DNA from: Congeria kusceri
Lineage: Eukaryota > Mollusca > Bivalvia > Myida > Dreissenidae
Length of the DNA stretch: 64,000 nucleotides
Direction of reading: 5' to 3'
Assembly: GCA_027627225.1 (NCBI GenBank)
Contig: JAPFQT010000161.1
Coordinates: forward strand, 227,501-291,500
The translations under genes were made by a program, and so were the position numbers. A model generated the notes under the pieces. The model ran no database searches and had not been told where the DNA came from. It saw nothing but the letters and a program-made list of their open reading frames with translations. Shown in pieces: positions 38,901 through 52,799 of this stretch (position 1 is the first letter of the stretch; each line of letters starts with the position of its first letter).

Positions 38901-41425
38901 CAATGCTAATTAAAGTGTGCTTATTGCGTACGAGTATAGAAGGAACACTCAAACGTAGTCAAATGTATTCATTTACATCATTGAAAAAATGATAAATGTA
39001 TCGCTCTTTTACATTTCAATTGCATTTCAAATATTTCAATAGAGTTGCTATATATGAAAGCTTTCATTTCGTGTCTCTGCGGTATGCCATTATTTAATCT
39101 TCCATCAATACTCCAAACTTATTACAAATATGTCTTCCATATTTTTGCGGTGTTGCACCCACTTTTTATGACCAGTATAGTTTGATATATTTTTCAATAA
39201 GCCGCTGCAATATTAGGATTTTTATCATTCGGGACTACTCGCGGGAAGTTTTCATAACATTTGATTGGACATTGACAAGGTCAAAAGTGAAATTAGACAG
39301 TTACGACGAAAACAAGTCAATGACCCAGGAAAATGACCACTGTAAATAACAATATTAATGGTATTTACAACCACCGTCTCTCGTTAGCCACAAGGTGCTA
39401 TTAACATTATTTGCACCTATGCTCGTAGCACCCTCTGACTTTTAAGGGACGATTTGAAAGCGTTCAGTAGGGCGCCACACGCACATTTTGAAGGGACGCT
39501 TTTGTACATGAAATAAACGTATTCCCCGATATTATAAAATGCATACAATAGGATCAGCGATTTGATGCACCAAACTGTCATGTTGCTATACAGAATATTT
39601 TCTATTTCTATACATGATATAGTTCCATAGTGGTATAGTTGAATATCAATGTTTAAATGATTTAAGAAAATTGTAGGCATAATTTAAACAAGAATTTGAA
39701 GCATTTCCAGGCAAACAAACTGAACATATTCAAGACATTCGTTGTTTAAGATAAAACGATGCAATACGCGTGTTACAGCTTGGGAAATAGTGTATATGTA
39801 CATGTATAAACTATCATATTCTCTACTACTTGAATATCGGGAGTGTAAAATAAAAACAAGAAACGGTTACAAATTATATAAACATTTTTTAAATTTTTGT
39901 TTGGATACAAGGATAATTCTCAGTTGAAAAGTAAGTAGATTTATTAAAAGCATACACTTCCTTAAAGGTGTGGCATTATGTAATGAGTTGTTCAATCGTG
40001 AGCAGTATCGACATTGATTATTTTGTTGCTTAATGTCAACAATAAAATATTAATTTAAACACAGGCATTTGAATTTTAATTTTGACAAAAAATAAATTTA
40101 AATGATTTGACTTATAAGCTTATTGGGTCCGAGACATTTGGTCTGGATGTATCTTTTAATATGACAATGTATATGGCTAATACCTTTATTGACCTACCGT
40201 AAACTCTGAATATACACTGTATGTATACTTGTCATTCGTGGAAACAGTGGCCTTGGTTAAAAGTCGTTAACGCTTGGGAAGCAGGTTTGTTGTTTGAATG
40301 GCTTCGTGCAAATATCTAGGTTAATAATTCAATAGTTGATAGTCCATCACTCGACATGTAAAATATTCAGCCACCCGTCAAATGATGGATAATGATAATT
40401 GAATTAAAGTACCAAATTTATAAGCATGGTTAGTGCCTAAATAATTATTAAGAGCGTTCAACAAATTTCAACATTTATATCCTTTCGTGGATGTACTTGT
40501 TAATTAGTGTCATATTTACTTACATTTACTACAATATACTGTCGCGTCCGCCGAAAACACCGAATGGGTCGGGAACTTGGGATATACACTTGTTGTATAT
40601 GCTAAACAAATACTGAAATGTATCGCATTGCGTTTTTATATTATATACATTAAAGTAGGTGTTGATTTACAAACTGGAAATTTTCAAACGAATCACAGAG
40701 GTTGCTTCATGTATTTATCTGTTTGTATTACTGGTTTAATTATCTTACACGTTTACATGTAGTTATGTTAAAAACAAATCCCTACCCTTATTCATAAATT
40801 AAAAAAGTACTTATTAGTAATTGTTCATTAAAAAACAAAACACAGAAATTAGGGAGGGCCGTAACATTAATGTTTGAAACCAGTTGGCTTGTTTCCTTTT
40901 CCAATTACTAAATGCCTTTCTTGGTATAGACCATCCTAACAACAGCTTTGATAAAAATCACGTGTATATGAACGTGATAAGAAAAATGGGCTCCAGTTTT
41001 AAATTCAGTTAACATTAGTATTGTCCCTATCTAGCTATTGTTTGAGGGTTGCTCAAACTATTTAAAACCGTGTGTATGCCGATATTTATAATCTACAATG
41101 TATCAGTGCCTGCATGTATCCGTCTGCTCGTAAGTCAGTAGAAGCTTCCACAAATGTTAATCATATTTTCATTAATCCGCAATAGTATCTAATCATCGCA
41201 CTTGGATATCACGTGTTTAGCGCTTTTACTATTTCATTGAAATGAGCACGTGCATAATGTGCGTGATATATTGAAGAACACGTGGTTATATTTGTGATAT
41301 TCAATGAATGGAAATTAATCATTTACCAATAGATGGGGAAGAGTTTAAACTATCCGTGGCAAAACCTTGATCGATACTACTCGAAATATATCCCCTTATA
41401 TTATATAGTGGATGTCTATACAAGG
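35980..41425. other. non-coding stretch
   Basis: About 5.4 kb of AT-rich DNA with only short chance frames. A small duplication (GCTGTATGTAT...GTAAGT) is visible at 38175-38270. No gene is supported. Confidence 0.45.
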
Positions 41426-41431
41426 GGCCAA

Positions 41432-42617
41432 TAGACCGTTTAAGGTAGAAAGGTCCCAATGAATTCAGAAAAACTCGCGTAATATCGGTTAACGTCGGCT
41501 CATTCGCCACTAACCGTAAATCTAAACGATCTGATCCGAAACAGAAATTATTTTCGCGAAAAAAAAACATTACTTTTCGAATGTTGAGTTATTTTCAATA
41601 CAATTTTTGAAATAAAGGCGTATTTGTGTTTAAAGATGCAAGTAAAAATGTAGTTTGAACAAAAACAAGGTACTCTGGCATAGGGTATACCTTCAAATGA
41701 CGCCATTGTTGGGAATTTCTGTTTACATTTAATCATGACATTTTTGCGATGTCTGGTGTATTTCATTACACTTAAGTTAAACTAGTTATAAATAAACGTC
41801 CAAGGATTATTAGTATTATTGAACATAATTGTTCGTATATAAAAACATATCTGCGTGAAGGAGATACGTGCTCCTTGCTGTGAAATAACATTTATTCACA
41901 ACAAAAAATTGGAAAAATAGTCCGCTGAGGAATTTTGACGAGGTCTACCGCTGTAAAAAAAAACATCTGAAAATTATGTATCGGCGAAATGATGAAAATG
42001 GTCTAAGAGACACATTTTTATCCAAAAACAGTGACATTTTACCAATATTCACAAGCTCCAAGAAGAGTCTTGATGAAGTTATCACAAAGATTTGCCGGTT
42101 TTTTTTAAAACTCTTGTTAACCCAATGTAATGGAAATGTCAATTGAATATTGTGAAACACACACTTATACAAACATGTTTATTATTTTTCTGAATTTGGT
42201 AACCAAGGATATGTGAACCTCAGCTAGTTACGGTGTTTGGCGTATTTTTACTCTAATGAAATCTGTTGTTTTTTTACCATATCCTTAGCTACATTTAATG
42301 TCATAAGTATTGTTGGTCAACTTTAGTACTTATTTTTGTTATACTTTTTCATAAGATACTTCTTTAACGTATAAATTAAAGCTCAGGAATAAATAAAATA
42401 CATTTTGACAATATGTCAATCGTGTTTGAAAGTGTACCCCATTAACATTTTAGGTTGAAGTAGAAAAATGAAGGGTTATAAAAAATCGCATTTTTGTCGA
42501 AACGTGTGGTTAGATTTTGTTTATATTTCACAGTTTAGTCTCATAATAGATTTAATGATGAAAGATACTAAGAAAGTCAAGGTCTGAAAAAAGTCCCATC
42601 AGGGCCTTTCTATCTTA
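41432..42617. mobile_element. possible element with imperfect inverted ends
   Basis: TTAAGGTAGAAAGGTCCCAATG near 41440, in parts, resembles the complement of CATCAGGGCCTTTCTATCTTAAGG near 42590-42615 at roughly 17 of 22 positions. Nothing inside looks like a transposase. It could be a non-autonomous element or coincidence. Confidence 0.25.
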
Positions 42618-43346
42618 AGGTTTTGCTACTAACATATTAAACCCATGCACAGCTATTGTAAACAGATTAATTTCAATTTATTGAACATCACACACGCATC
42701 AAAAGCTTAACCACGTGCACTTTTGAGTAAATTACAATAACTGTAAAACACATGATTGGATAATTATGCCGATTTATTTGCACATGATGGACATATCCTC
42801 ACCACTACCCAGGCATACCCTGTTAAGAAGGCATACCTCAAGGCTACCCTAACCCTCTCACCACTCCTATCTATTCGGCCACCTCTGTCTATTCGGCCAC
42901 TTGCTTATGACGTAATAAACACTTAATCCGCGAATCCGCGCGTGTCCGAATTCTTAGCAAGTTAGCACATAATTCATATCGCTGTCATTAGAAGAAGAAT
43001 ATGCGACAAAACAGGTACAAACCGTTACGAATATACGAAAAACATTCACCGTAACATAAATTGCCTTATATTTTCTGTAAATATTGGTCAAAATATTCGT
43101 ATTTGAGGTTGCTTTTCACATTTCCTTCTCTCGTCAGCGTTTCGATGTTTCTGTTGTGTCGGGTGACTTTTTCGCTTCACTATTCCGGAAGCGCTTAGTT
43201 GAGTTGAGGCCCGTATACGGGATTTTATGTCCGTTTTGTTAGTATTAACGTTACCAATTAAAATCCAATTTACGTCAGTCATTTAATTATTTCCCCCCAT
43301 TCTCTGTTAGGCAAATCCATCAAAGTGCCATAGCAGGTACTGACAG

Positions 43347-45341
43347 TATTCGGCAGAAACTATGTTGAAGGCTGTCTCAGAGGTACGATGTAACAAGAAA
43401 TCCATACGCAAGACGGCTTTGGAGTACGGTATTCCATACCAGACGCTCCGAGACAGGATCAGTGGCAAGATCGATCCTGATGACTTTGGTAGAGAAACCA
43501 TCTTCACGGAAGAAGAAGAATTAGCCCTCGTAGAGATCACTGAGATGATGGCTAGGTTGGGGTACGGCGTTTCTAATGCAGCCCTACAGATGTACGCCGG
43601 TGAGATGGCCTTCAGATTTGGGAGACGACCAGTAGACAAGCCTTTAAGCATTTGCTGGCTGTATGGCTTTTTGCAGAGGTGGCTTTCTAGGGTAGTGTCT
43701 AAAAAGCCGTCAGCTTTAGATAGCAACGGGGCCCGGAACTCGACCCCATAGTCTATAGAGTACATCTGCAGCAAACTCGAGAAGACACTTGCAGACTTGT
43801 GATTGCATTACCGTCCTCAGCATATATACAACATGGACGAGACCGGGATAAGTCCTGAACATCGCCCCCCGAACATAATTGCCCCCACAAAAGAGAAGCC
43901 ACAGTCAGTGACGTCCCCGCGCTCTGCAACAACCACGCTCATAGCGTGTGCCAACGCTGCCGGGAACCACATGCCCCCTTTCTTTGTCTTTAAAGGTGAA
44001 CATAGTTAAAGGTCACTTTTAAAAACAAAGATATAGTGTACCGTAATTAACGCATAAAATCAGTTTTTGAAAGTTCTTTTATTCATTCTGAATTTAATAG
44101 CTTTATTTTCATATTCGCCACTAAATAACTGCGTATGTCCCGTCATTAGCCTCGAATATTATGGTAATATAGTTAGTAAATTATTTAAACAATAACATAA
44201 ATTTAAATGTTGTAGTTTTTGAATCAGAAATTTCTTGATGAATATAAAAAACTAAAACATAAATATAGTAATTTAACACATATCAGCTCTAAAATAAATT
44301 ACATAAATGACCATTACATAGGCAAAAGAATGAACGAGGACCTCATGAAAGGTACAACAGCCGGATCTATGGCAACGGTGTCGGAGACTGGTTGGTCCAA
44401 CGCAGACGTCTTCAAGGAGTTTATGGAGACCCATTTCCTGAAGTATGTCAACCGCTCCGACATTAGCCAGCCCGTGCTGCTGATTTTTGACGGCCACACC
44501 ACACATACGTCGCCTGAGATGATTCGTTGGGCCAAGGACAGGAACATCCATTTGTTTGTGCTTCCTGCCCACTCGATGTTGCGGTTTTCGACCCGTTCAA
44601 GTGCTACTACTACTCCGAATGTGCTACCTACATGCAGGCCAACATGAGGAAGGTGGTGACCAAATACGAGATAGCAAGTATTGCGTGCAAAGCTTACGTG
44701 AAGTCTGTCAGCCCCCCTGAACATAGAGTCCGCATTTAAGAAAGCTGGGATTTCCCCGTTCAACCGCAACGCCATCTTACCAGAAAAACTCATGCCGTGC
44801 GAAGCGTTCAGGGATGAAACTCCAGCGCAGAAAGCAAGCGCCATTCAAGGCGGGAAGGAGGCCGTTCTGGAGTATCTGAACAATAAGGTTGCTGCCCCAA
44901 GCACAGAAACTCCAGATGCACCGTGCTGTGTTTGCAGAATGAAGAACAGGAAGCGTAGCAAACCCAACCAAAGTGGTCGCGAGGTCACCGGACAAGAATA
45001 CGTAGACGAAATATCAGGAGCAGAACAAAGAGAACGCACCGCCCACTGCTCACAAAAAAGCCAAGAAAACCGTGGAGAAGAAAATCCCCACTAGTCCCTT
45101 GCCGTCAACAAGCGGTCTACACATCTCCATTAATGAAGAGTCCGACTCGGAAAATGATGATGATTACGTGTGCTGCGTGTGCGAGCAACGCCAGCCGCCG
45201 AATATGAACGACCGCCCACACCTAAAAATCCTGAGTTGGGGGCAGTGTGACGTTTTTGGACATTGGGTTCACGTTTCCTTCTGCCACGAAAAGAGGGTTC
45301 TGAGACGCGGCGATGAGTTCCTCGGCCACCACTGCCATTAA
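43347..45341 (+). pseudogene. pogo/Tigger transposase with C-terminal zinc finger
   Basis: An N-terminal psq-type helix-turn-helix (MLKAVSEVRCNKKSIRKTAL, IPYQTLRDRI) is followed by the DDE domain: YNMDETGI (first Asp), LLIFDGHTTH (second Asp) and PLDVAVFDPFK. The C-terminus is a PHD-like cysteine cluster (CCVCEQRQP, then WGQCDVFGHWVHVSFC), in which one expected Cys is Phe. Damage: TAG at 43749, TGA at 43800, an out-of-frame loss of a few residues between VLPA and PLDVAV near 44568, an extra base in a C run near 44715, and another shift near 45080. An in-frame GT-AG intron at 43996-44321 interrupts the DDE domain. Confidence 0.88.
43996..44321 (+). other. apparent 326-bp intron in the pogo transposase
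   Basis: Removing GTGAAC...TACATAG joins VFK to a glycine codon and KRMNEDL in phase 1, restoring the family sequence exactly. The intron is AT-rich, unlike its flanks. Confidence 0.7.
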
Positions 45342-46032
45342 AATTCTAAATACTTTAATTGTTTGTTTTACTGTTAAAATGTTAACATATTTTAGTTTAT
45401 AGTGTAGACAAATTGACTTTTTACTTGTCACGTTATACTGTTTGTTGTATGTGTGTGTTTTTTTAAAAATAAAGAAACGTTTTGTTAATGAATTTATTTT
45501 CAAACTGTTACAAAAGAGACACAAATTATCCACACAACTGCCTAAACACAACCGTAATGAAAATTAAGCACGCCCCTGCAGCGAACCTCATTATTCACGC
45601 GCGAATGATGGACCAATCAGAGTGGCCGAATAGATAGGAAGCGCCGGAGTGATCCAGACTTCTAACTGTCAAATGCTAAACGAGGTCAATATTTGTAAAC
45701 CAGCCGCTTTCGGTGAAAGTAAACATTTAATCGTGTTTCTGATATATTTTTCGTTAAATATTTAGTGTTATATAGTTTATTTTATTGTTCGTTAATCGTA
45801 TACGGTTGTTTATATTCTTAGTGGTCGAGTAGACAGGAAAACAGGCTATATAGAAAAATCTACTTTGTCTCTCTTATTAACCACAAAATACAGTCACGTG
45901 CGCCGGAAACACCTTATTGGTAGAAACATTTCATGGGCGTGTCTGAGGTTGAATCCAGCATATGTTTTTCCCTTTTGAGTAACATTATGTATTTCTGACA
46001 TTTACATATATACGGTAAATGAAATCATATCA

Positions 46033-46909
46033 ATGTTTGAGCATGAAGGTGACTTTGAAATGGCAGACATACATGTTCTCCCAGCCCATGTAGATGAATT
46101 GAAAGATGAAGATAGTGCAAGCGAAGACGAAGAAGTGGACGTCAGTTAGACCATCTAGCGATAGCAACAGTACGACATACGGTGGAGCAGTAGTTAATGG
46201 ACCTGCCTTCGAGCTATATAAAAGTGATGCATATCACTTGACTTTTGATAACCTATTTAATTCTCTGAAACGTGTGGGCAGGCTTACAGGTAAGGGAGTA
46301 TGTTGCACAGGAACCATCCGAGCAGAGAAGATTGCCCAGTCAAAAATGTGAAGGCCATGGGGAAAAACACCAAGAGGGAGCTATGATTAAAGGTATGACG
46401 CATACAAAGGCCTCATAGTGGTGAGGTGGAATGACAGCAATGTATTGAACGTGGTGTCGAATTGTCATGGCGCTGAGCCTATTCAGCGAGCAACACGTTG
46501 GTCAAAACAGGCAAGAGCTAGGATCCGCCTTCCGCATCCATATCTTATTCGGCATTATTACCAAACAATGGGAGGTGTGGATATATTAGACCAAAACGTT
46601 CACAAGTATCGTATCTCTATCAGATTCAAAACGTGGTGGTGGCCAGTGTTCATGTATTGTACAGATCTTGCGGTACAGCAATCATGGCACATTCATCGTG
46701 CTACAGAGAGAGCAAGTAGGCAACAATTTGATCGTTTAGGTGTCAGACAAGCCATGGTCACTGTAATGCTTGCCCAATGTCGTACCTATGTAGTCAGTCC
46801 AGTAAGACCGAGAGGCCGAATCATGCTACTGCCAAAAAGAATCCCTGACCACCTCCAACTTGATGGAATAAATCGTTATGCACAGCCATCAAGAGAAGTG
46901 CGTTGGTAA
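46033..46909 (+). pseudogene. piggyBac transposase, internally deleted
   Basis: 46033-46149 encodes the acidic N-terminus typical of piggyBac transposases (MADIHVLPAHVDELKDED) and ends in a stop. After a deletion of the first catalytic region, 46160-46350 gives YHLTFDNLFNSLK and GRLTGKGVCCTGTIRAEKI. After a frame change, 46405-46909 gives LIVVRWNDSN, TMGGVDILDQN (a conserved Asp) and KTWWWPVFMYC. It is inactive. Confidence 0.85.
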
Positions 46910-47365
46910 TTGTGTGGAATGAAATGCAGGACAATATGCTCAAAATGTAATGTTGGAGGGCACAGAATATGCTTTGAAGTGTTCCACAGTATTTAGATAT
47001 TCATAATGTCAAACCCAAAGACTTGAAAGTCTTTTGAACAATAATTATTCATGTTTACATGTAGCATAAGTGTCAGCGTGTACACTTTTGTGCCTAACGT
47101 CTATTTGTGTAGACAAAATCATATAACATATTATATGTACACATTCATGGATTTAACTCTCCTTGAACACATTCAGTAAAACAATAAAATGGTTATCTTG
47201 ACATATATTCTGGAATTATATTACATATACCCATTTGCGCCTGTTGTCTACGTGTGTAGACACAATTTTAATTATAGTGCTAATATCCAAAAACTAGACT
47301 CAGCTATGTTATAAATATATACTCGTTTACTGTTTTATACCACAGTTTTTAAATAATTAAAATCC

Positions 47366-47380
47366 GGCACAATGGGTTAA
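47366..47380 (+). repeat. piggyBac right terminus with TTAA
   Basis: GGCACAATGGG|TTAA, read outward as TTAACCCATTGTGCC, has the form of a piggyBac terminal repeat plus its TTAA target. A related CCCATTTGCGCC lies at 47230-47241, near the palindrome GTCTACGTGTGTAGAC. A matching left end was not found with confidence; TTAACC at 45874 is a weak candidate. Confidence 0.5.
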
Positions 47381-47399
47381 TAGTATACATGTCAACAAC

Positions 47400-50300
47400 A
47401 CTGACTCGTTCTAACAAGCATTCAGAGAATCATAGACAAAAAGAGTAATAATGCATTGAGAATTACTTATAATTATAAACTTACCATTCGTGTTAATTTA
47501 AATAACGGTTGGTAGATATATTTATTAAGAATTATATAGAGTTGCATGTTCTCATATCTTGTCCTGGACAGGGTATTCAATTTATAAATAGATATTGCAT
47601 CTTGCTATAAATAGACACTGTCGGAAGCTTTGCACATCGTACATGTCATTTAATTTGATCTAAATTTGGTATTTTTACTTTACGTGCCTTTAATGAATGC
47701 ATTATAAACTATTATAGTTTTTATCCGACACGCTCGAGACGTGTTTTCCCAAAGGAATATAAATCTAATTCGCCACAACATAAAATAACTTTGAGTTTTT
47801 GTTATCACAAAATGAAGTCAAATCATTATTTTTGAGTGCCATAAATGTTCCCAGACGTGTGTTTTCATTTGGAACACATAGTATAAATGCTTATTCCATT
47901 ACAAATGTGTTCAACGCTGATATTTATTCTCGTCATTGTGTTTTTGGAATCAATGTAACAAGTAGAACACATTTGATTTCCTTGACAAATACTACTTAAA
48001 TTATTAAGATTACAAAATAATCACTTTAGACAAATATGAGGTGTTAAGATCGGTAAATTGTACGGACATTACATAATAAAAATATCTTAAACATATGGAC
48101 TTTTCATAGTCTCACTGCGCCTTATGATGCTCTTGTGAATTACTGATGTTTCTACAAAATTCTCGTGTAGATGCTATTCAATCTATAAATAGACGTTGTT
48201 TTAATATAGACTATGAATAAATGCATTGTATACTAAAATAATCTAGTACAAACGCTTCACAAATATAACATAATTATGTGTAAGTTTAAAATGCTTATTT
48301 TTACTTTGTATAGATAAACATACTGACGTTAATGAGCAGATGATTCTGACTTATTTGGGTTAAACAAGTAGCACTGATCTAAAACATGGGACAGTTCATT
48401 TCTTTGTTATGAAATAATGATATTCCTTTTATTTCAAATATAGAACATTTCATACTACTGTTTAAGAGCTAGTTACATGAAAGTATGAGTTCGCTATTTG
48501 ATAATGAAAAATTACTTATTTTGTGCATTTTAAACAATATCAAACAATATAATATTAAATGCGTGTAGAATAACAAACTCTGAAAAAATGAGACTGTTCA
48601 AGAAACGCATCAGTTTTAAATATTCATGTAGGATATTCAATTTACAATCTTAACAAACATTAACAACATACACCGAATATTTTGTTAAAGATATTTATTG
48701 TTGAACTCATCATACGTTTCTTTAACATCAGCAGGTTAAGAAATAGATCGTATCGTCTACTACGTGGCGCAAAGTTGCTCAGTAGAATTTGTTTCGTTAT
48801 TTTGTTACAATCGCTGTAATCAACGTCATTGCGTGTTCGAAAAAATGCTAGGATTATGTCCGAACTAGAATGTAATGATAATGGATATGCAATTGCACTT
48901 GCTTCTCAGATAAAGTCGTTTGGGCATAAAGCACGTCATATTTTAAAGCCGTGTGTGTTCTGACCTTACCAAGTTTCGCCTGTTTAACTAGCTTTACCGG
49001 CTTCAAAACATGTGTCGGATCGCTGTTGTGGTAATTACCATGCATACTCCGTTTAATCGTAGACAACATTCAGATATTTTCGTTGTCTGGCATATCAATT
49101 GATAACAAATATTTAACACATTTCAACTGTCACATACAAACATGATGAACATATGTTTTAAATATTATTTTAAAGACACGTCAATAGATCGGTAAACGAT
49201 ACTATATTCCAACACCGTTGAAAACTAAGCGTTACATGTTTGCGTTGAAAATATTTTTAACATGTTATTGTCATCTCATCGTATTTTCCTTATACCTAGA
49301 AACATCGATTCGGTAAACTGGACCGGAATGAAAGTTGGGCTAATTCGTACATAATTGACGTGTGTGCAAATTACAATAACAAACAATTGCAACTATTAAT
49401 GTTGACACACTTTATATATAACAATTATATTTGCATATATTAATATATAATACATGGATCATGTCGTAATTGTGGGCAAATCGTCACCTAAATATCCAAA
49501 TATTTTTTTTTAATACAAATAATTAAAAATTTTTAAAAAATCATAATTGTCTGCCTAATGTGTAGACAAAACCCGATTGGTACACACTCATGGCTGTATT
49601 GGAATAATCAGGTAACAATTAGGCTGATACAACGCCAAATTATCTAATAATTTTATGACAAATATAAGATATCGTAGTACATTTGATCAACACTGCTGGA
49701 ACAAGTTTTACCAGCGATTGTAAAATACCACTTGTCCAGTATTAAACTGCTTTCAGTTGTTGCAAAAACAATCACTTCAAATCTACCACAAAAATATGAG
49801 CATCACTTATAAACTTCTTATCATTTCTAAACAAACAAACTTTTCTGTTTACATATAATACATATTGTTCACACATGCAATGATTAATATGTCTACACTA
49901 AAATGCAACACTTCAGACCCAGAACATACAGGAGTTAATATTTCGCTATTTAACAAACGCTAATATCTTTAAAAGCATATTTTGCTAATAATCACTTAAT
50001 ATTCAGATGGACAAAAGCAAACATTGACAATTGTTCCATTACTGTGATTACAGACTGAAATGTATATGCACACACACGCACTTAAATATACTGCGCATAT
50101 TATAAAGAAAAAATAACTAAAATCAAAATATATAATACAATCCAAAAATAAATTGTTAATGCACTTAGTAAACAACAGATATAAATTATTCAAGTATGAA
50201 AACAAATATCTATACATACTAATACTTCATTACTTCCCTTTTTGTATTAACAATACAGTATACGAAAGAAAACAATATTATGACCAGTTTACAAAAATCT

Positions 50301-50600
50301 GGGTTTAAATGTGCATTATTCGTACACAAATACTGGTTTAAACATATTTAGTTTGAATAAGGATTGCATAGAGAAATACACAACATAAGTTTGTAGGATT
50401 GGAACGATAGCTAAGCTAGTAGGGTTCATTTCCTCAATAGTACAGTTACATATATTGTGACGGTCGTTTAATATATAATATACAATAACTAATAATGTTA
50501 ATGTTAAACAAGCTTGGAAATATGTGTTAAGCATAGTTTTTAAATACTAAAAGGGATTTGAACTGGAAAACAAATCATGAAATAGAATATATGTATGGAA
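47400..50600. other. non-coding stretch
   Basis: AT-rich DNA without a supported gene or repeat. Short frames near 47.8 and 48.9 kb show no recognisable domain. Confidence 0.5.
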
Positions 50601-50612
50601 CCAATAGTTATA

Positions 50613-51560
50613 CTAATGCAAATCTGCCTGAAGCGTCAATGAAATTATGGACTGCATCAAAAACAGCATAATTATCACTTTGCGAAAGATTACCATCCGC
50701 ATACAGAAGTTTGCGCAGTGATATACATGTATATTCTCCAACAATTGTTGTAAGCGTAATTGTTCGTACAGTAGGCAAACATGTAATCTATTTTGCCACA
50801 TCGACAAAGTGGCGATGAAACTAGGTTTCTGTCATAAAGATGATTATTTAGAGAGCTACTGTCCGTTCTAAAACGTGTGTGCAATTACCACGAGGTTTAT
50901 CGAGATCAAGGAACTTTTTAAAATCAGATGTTATCAACAAGCCTGGCTTCCTCGGGAAGAGAGTTTCAAGCCTGAATTGAAGAGGGCAGAAAATAATTTT
51001 GATATAAAGAAGTCCTAGTTCGAGTGCCAGCTAGATGGGAGGAATTACGTAAGGATCTTGAGGATCGCTCACCTACTGATTGTGGTGACAACTGAGACAG
51101 ATACCCGGGACATAGACCTTTTACAATTTTAAAGATCATAATGAGTTTGTGTTTTGACCCACGTGTGCCGGGGGTTTCCCAACAGGCTTCATTATATAAT
51201 AACCTTGAGGAAACCAGTCTGGTATAACCAGATACAATTCGGGCGGTCTCTGTTTGGATTTTGTCTAACTAATTTATTTTCATACATCGTACAATTGTCC
51301 CATAAAACGTCAGCATATTCTTAGATTGGCCGAATGAAGGAAAAGTATATTGATACGTGACCATGCCTTAGATTTAATAATTTCTGTGTGTTGATGCCAG
51401 CTCCCATCGTTTGACAAAATTACACCTAGATGCCTGTGGCTGTTTACTGAAGGAATGGGAGTATCGTACATATATACAGTAATATGAAGGTATGCGTTCC
51501 TAGTCCGAGATATGACCTGTGATTTTAGTGGGTTGAAGTTCACTTACAACGGCCACTGGT
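50613..51560 (-). pseudogene. LINE remnant, RT end to C-terminus
   Basis: In sense order on the minus strand: FNPLKSQVISRTRN, VNSHRHLGVILSNDGSWHQH and IIKSKAWSRIN (51540-51320) match the end of a LINE reverse transcriptase and thumb. KHKLIMIFKIVKGLCPGYLS (51160-51100) and HTRFRTDSSSLNNHLY with RCGK (50880-50800) match the C-terminal region. Stops and frame changes are present. It belongs to a different family from the 19.7-kb LINE. Confidence 0.8.
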
Positions 51561-51724
51561 AAAACTGTACGAAACCAAAATTTCGCATACTTAAGTATCC
51601 TTTTTCATGGAGATATTACTATTTTACATTATGTATTTGTTAAAACGTTTAAACGTGATCAATAATTGATGTTAGTTCCATAAAAATGAATTTCTTTCAT
51701 TATGTAATTTATGTGCAAGATTGG

Positions 51725-52145
51725 CTTTCCCGTGGGATTTTCTATTTTTCCATTGGATTTTCGTTTACCCACTGGATTTTTTCCCACTTGTTCAGGCTTG
51801 AAAAAAAATCCGATGTGATTTATGTAAATTCTAAAACCGCTTTTTTATATCTTTTATATGCATAAACACGCAATATAACCATAATACATTCGTTTTTTAT
51901 AGACACAATATAAAATTTGGTTCTAATAAAAAAATCCCATATTAAAAGTGAGAAAAACATGGGATTTTTTTTCTTATTTTGTTAGATTTGTTCATGTTCT
52001 TTTAAGATATACTATGTTTTATCTTTAAAAAAGTAGGACACTTGTTTTCGATGCGTTTTGACATGTTTGAAAAAAAATCCCATGGAATATTTGTCCCACT
52101 TTCCAACTTTTAAAATGGGATTTTTTTCTCAATTTTAAATCAAGT
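51725..52145. repeat. scattered inverted ATGGGATTTTTT words
   Basis: Copies of ATGGGATTTTTT or its complement AAAAAATCCCAT occur at least six times in both orientations, together with CACTGGATTTT variants. Several pairs could fold into hairpins. Confidence 0.55.
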
Positions 52146-52360
52146 AATACACTGGATTCAAGTATTGAAACTATTTTTAATGCGATCTAACAGCAATTAT
52201 CAATATAAATTACAACCTTTGATACTGAACAAAAGATTATTCGGTTTTGGAGAACATCAATTGCGAAAAATATTTCGGATATATTGGTAAATCATATATT
52301 TATTGACTTTCACTTCTTTCTCTTTTTTTGGTTTAATTAATTGATTTTTTCATTTACCCT

Positions 52361-52362
52361 TT

Positions 52363-52406
<44 letters not shown>

Positions 52407-52420
52407 TTTTAACATTTGAA

Positions 52421-52457
<37 letters not shown>

Positions 52458-52535
52458 TATAATAATAGTAATAAAAAAAATCATAATCATCATAATAATC
52501 ATAATAAATAATAATAAAAATAATATTAAACACTA

Positions 52536-52569
<34 letters not shown>

Positions 52570-52790
52570 TTTAATGTTATTATTATCATTATAAATATTA
52601 GTATTAGTACTTATTTTTGGTAGTATAATTAGTAGTATTAGTAGTAGTAGTATTGAGATTATTTTTGTTATTTTAATTTTTTTTAAACACTATTAATGAA
52701 CACTAATTTGATTATAAAATCTTTATTATTATTGTTATTATTATTATTAGTAGTAGTAGTAGTAGTATTAGCAGTAAAGTATTTTACAAG
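52361..52790. repeat. CTTT, AAT/ATT and TAG microsatellites
   Basis: Successive tracts are CTTT (about 52361-52407), AAT (52420-52460), ATT (52540-52570, 52725-52750) and TAG (52635-52660, 52750-52770). They abut the 3' edge of the retroelement. Confidence 0.95.
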
Positions 52791-52799
52791 AATACTCGA

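Larger units (their letters stand above)
42870..45634 (+). mobile_element. pogo/Tigger-type DNA transposon, decayed
   Basis: A perfect 17-bp inverted repeat, CCTATCTATTCGGCCAC, is at 42866-42882 and, complemented, at 45622-45638. If the TA at 42868 and 45635 is the target duplication, the element is 2765 bp. The left end carries the inner CTATTCGGCCAC twice (42871 and 42889). The transposase is broken, so this copy is inactive. Confidence 0.85.

Noticed and set aside
41548..41766. Minus-strand frame starting MASFEG with a GTATAC donor-like site
   Set aside because: Only a few codons with an imperfect donor and no partner exon.
40540..45930. Similar words GTCCGCCGAAAACACC (40550) and GTGCGCCGGAAACACC (45897)
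   Set aside because: The similarity is short and does not extend, so it is too weak to call a repeat family.
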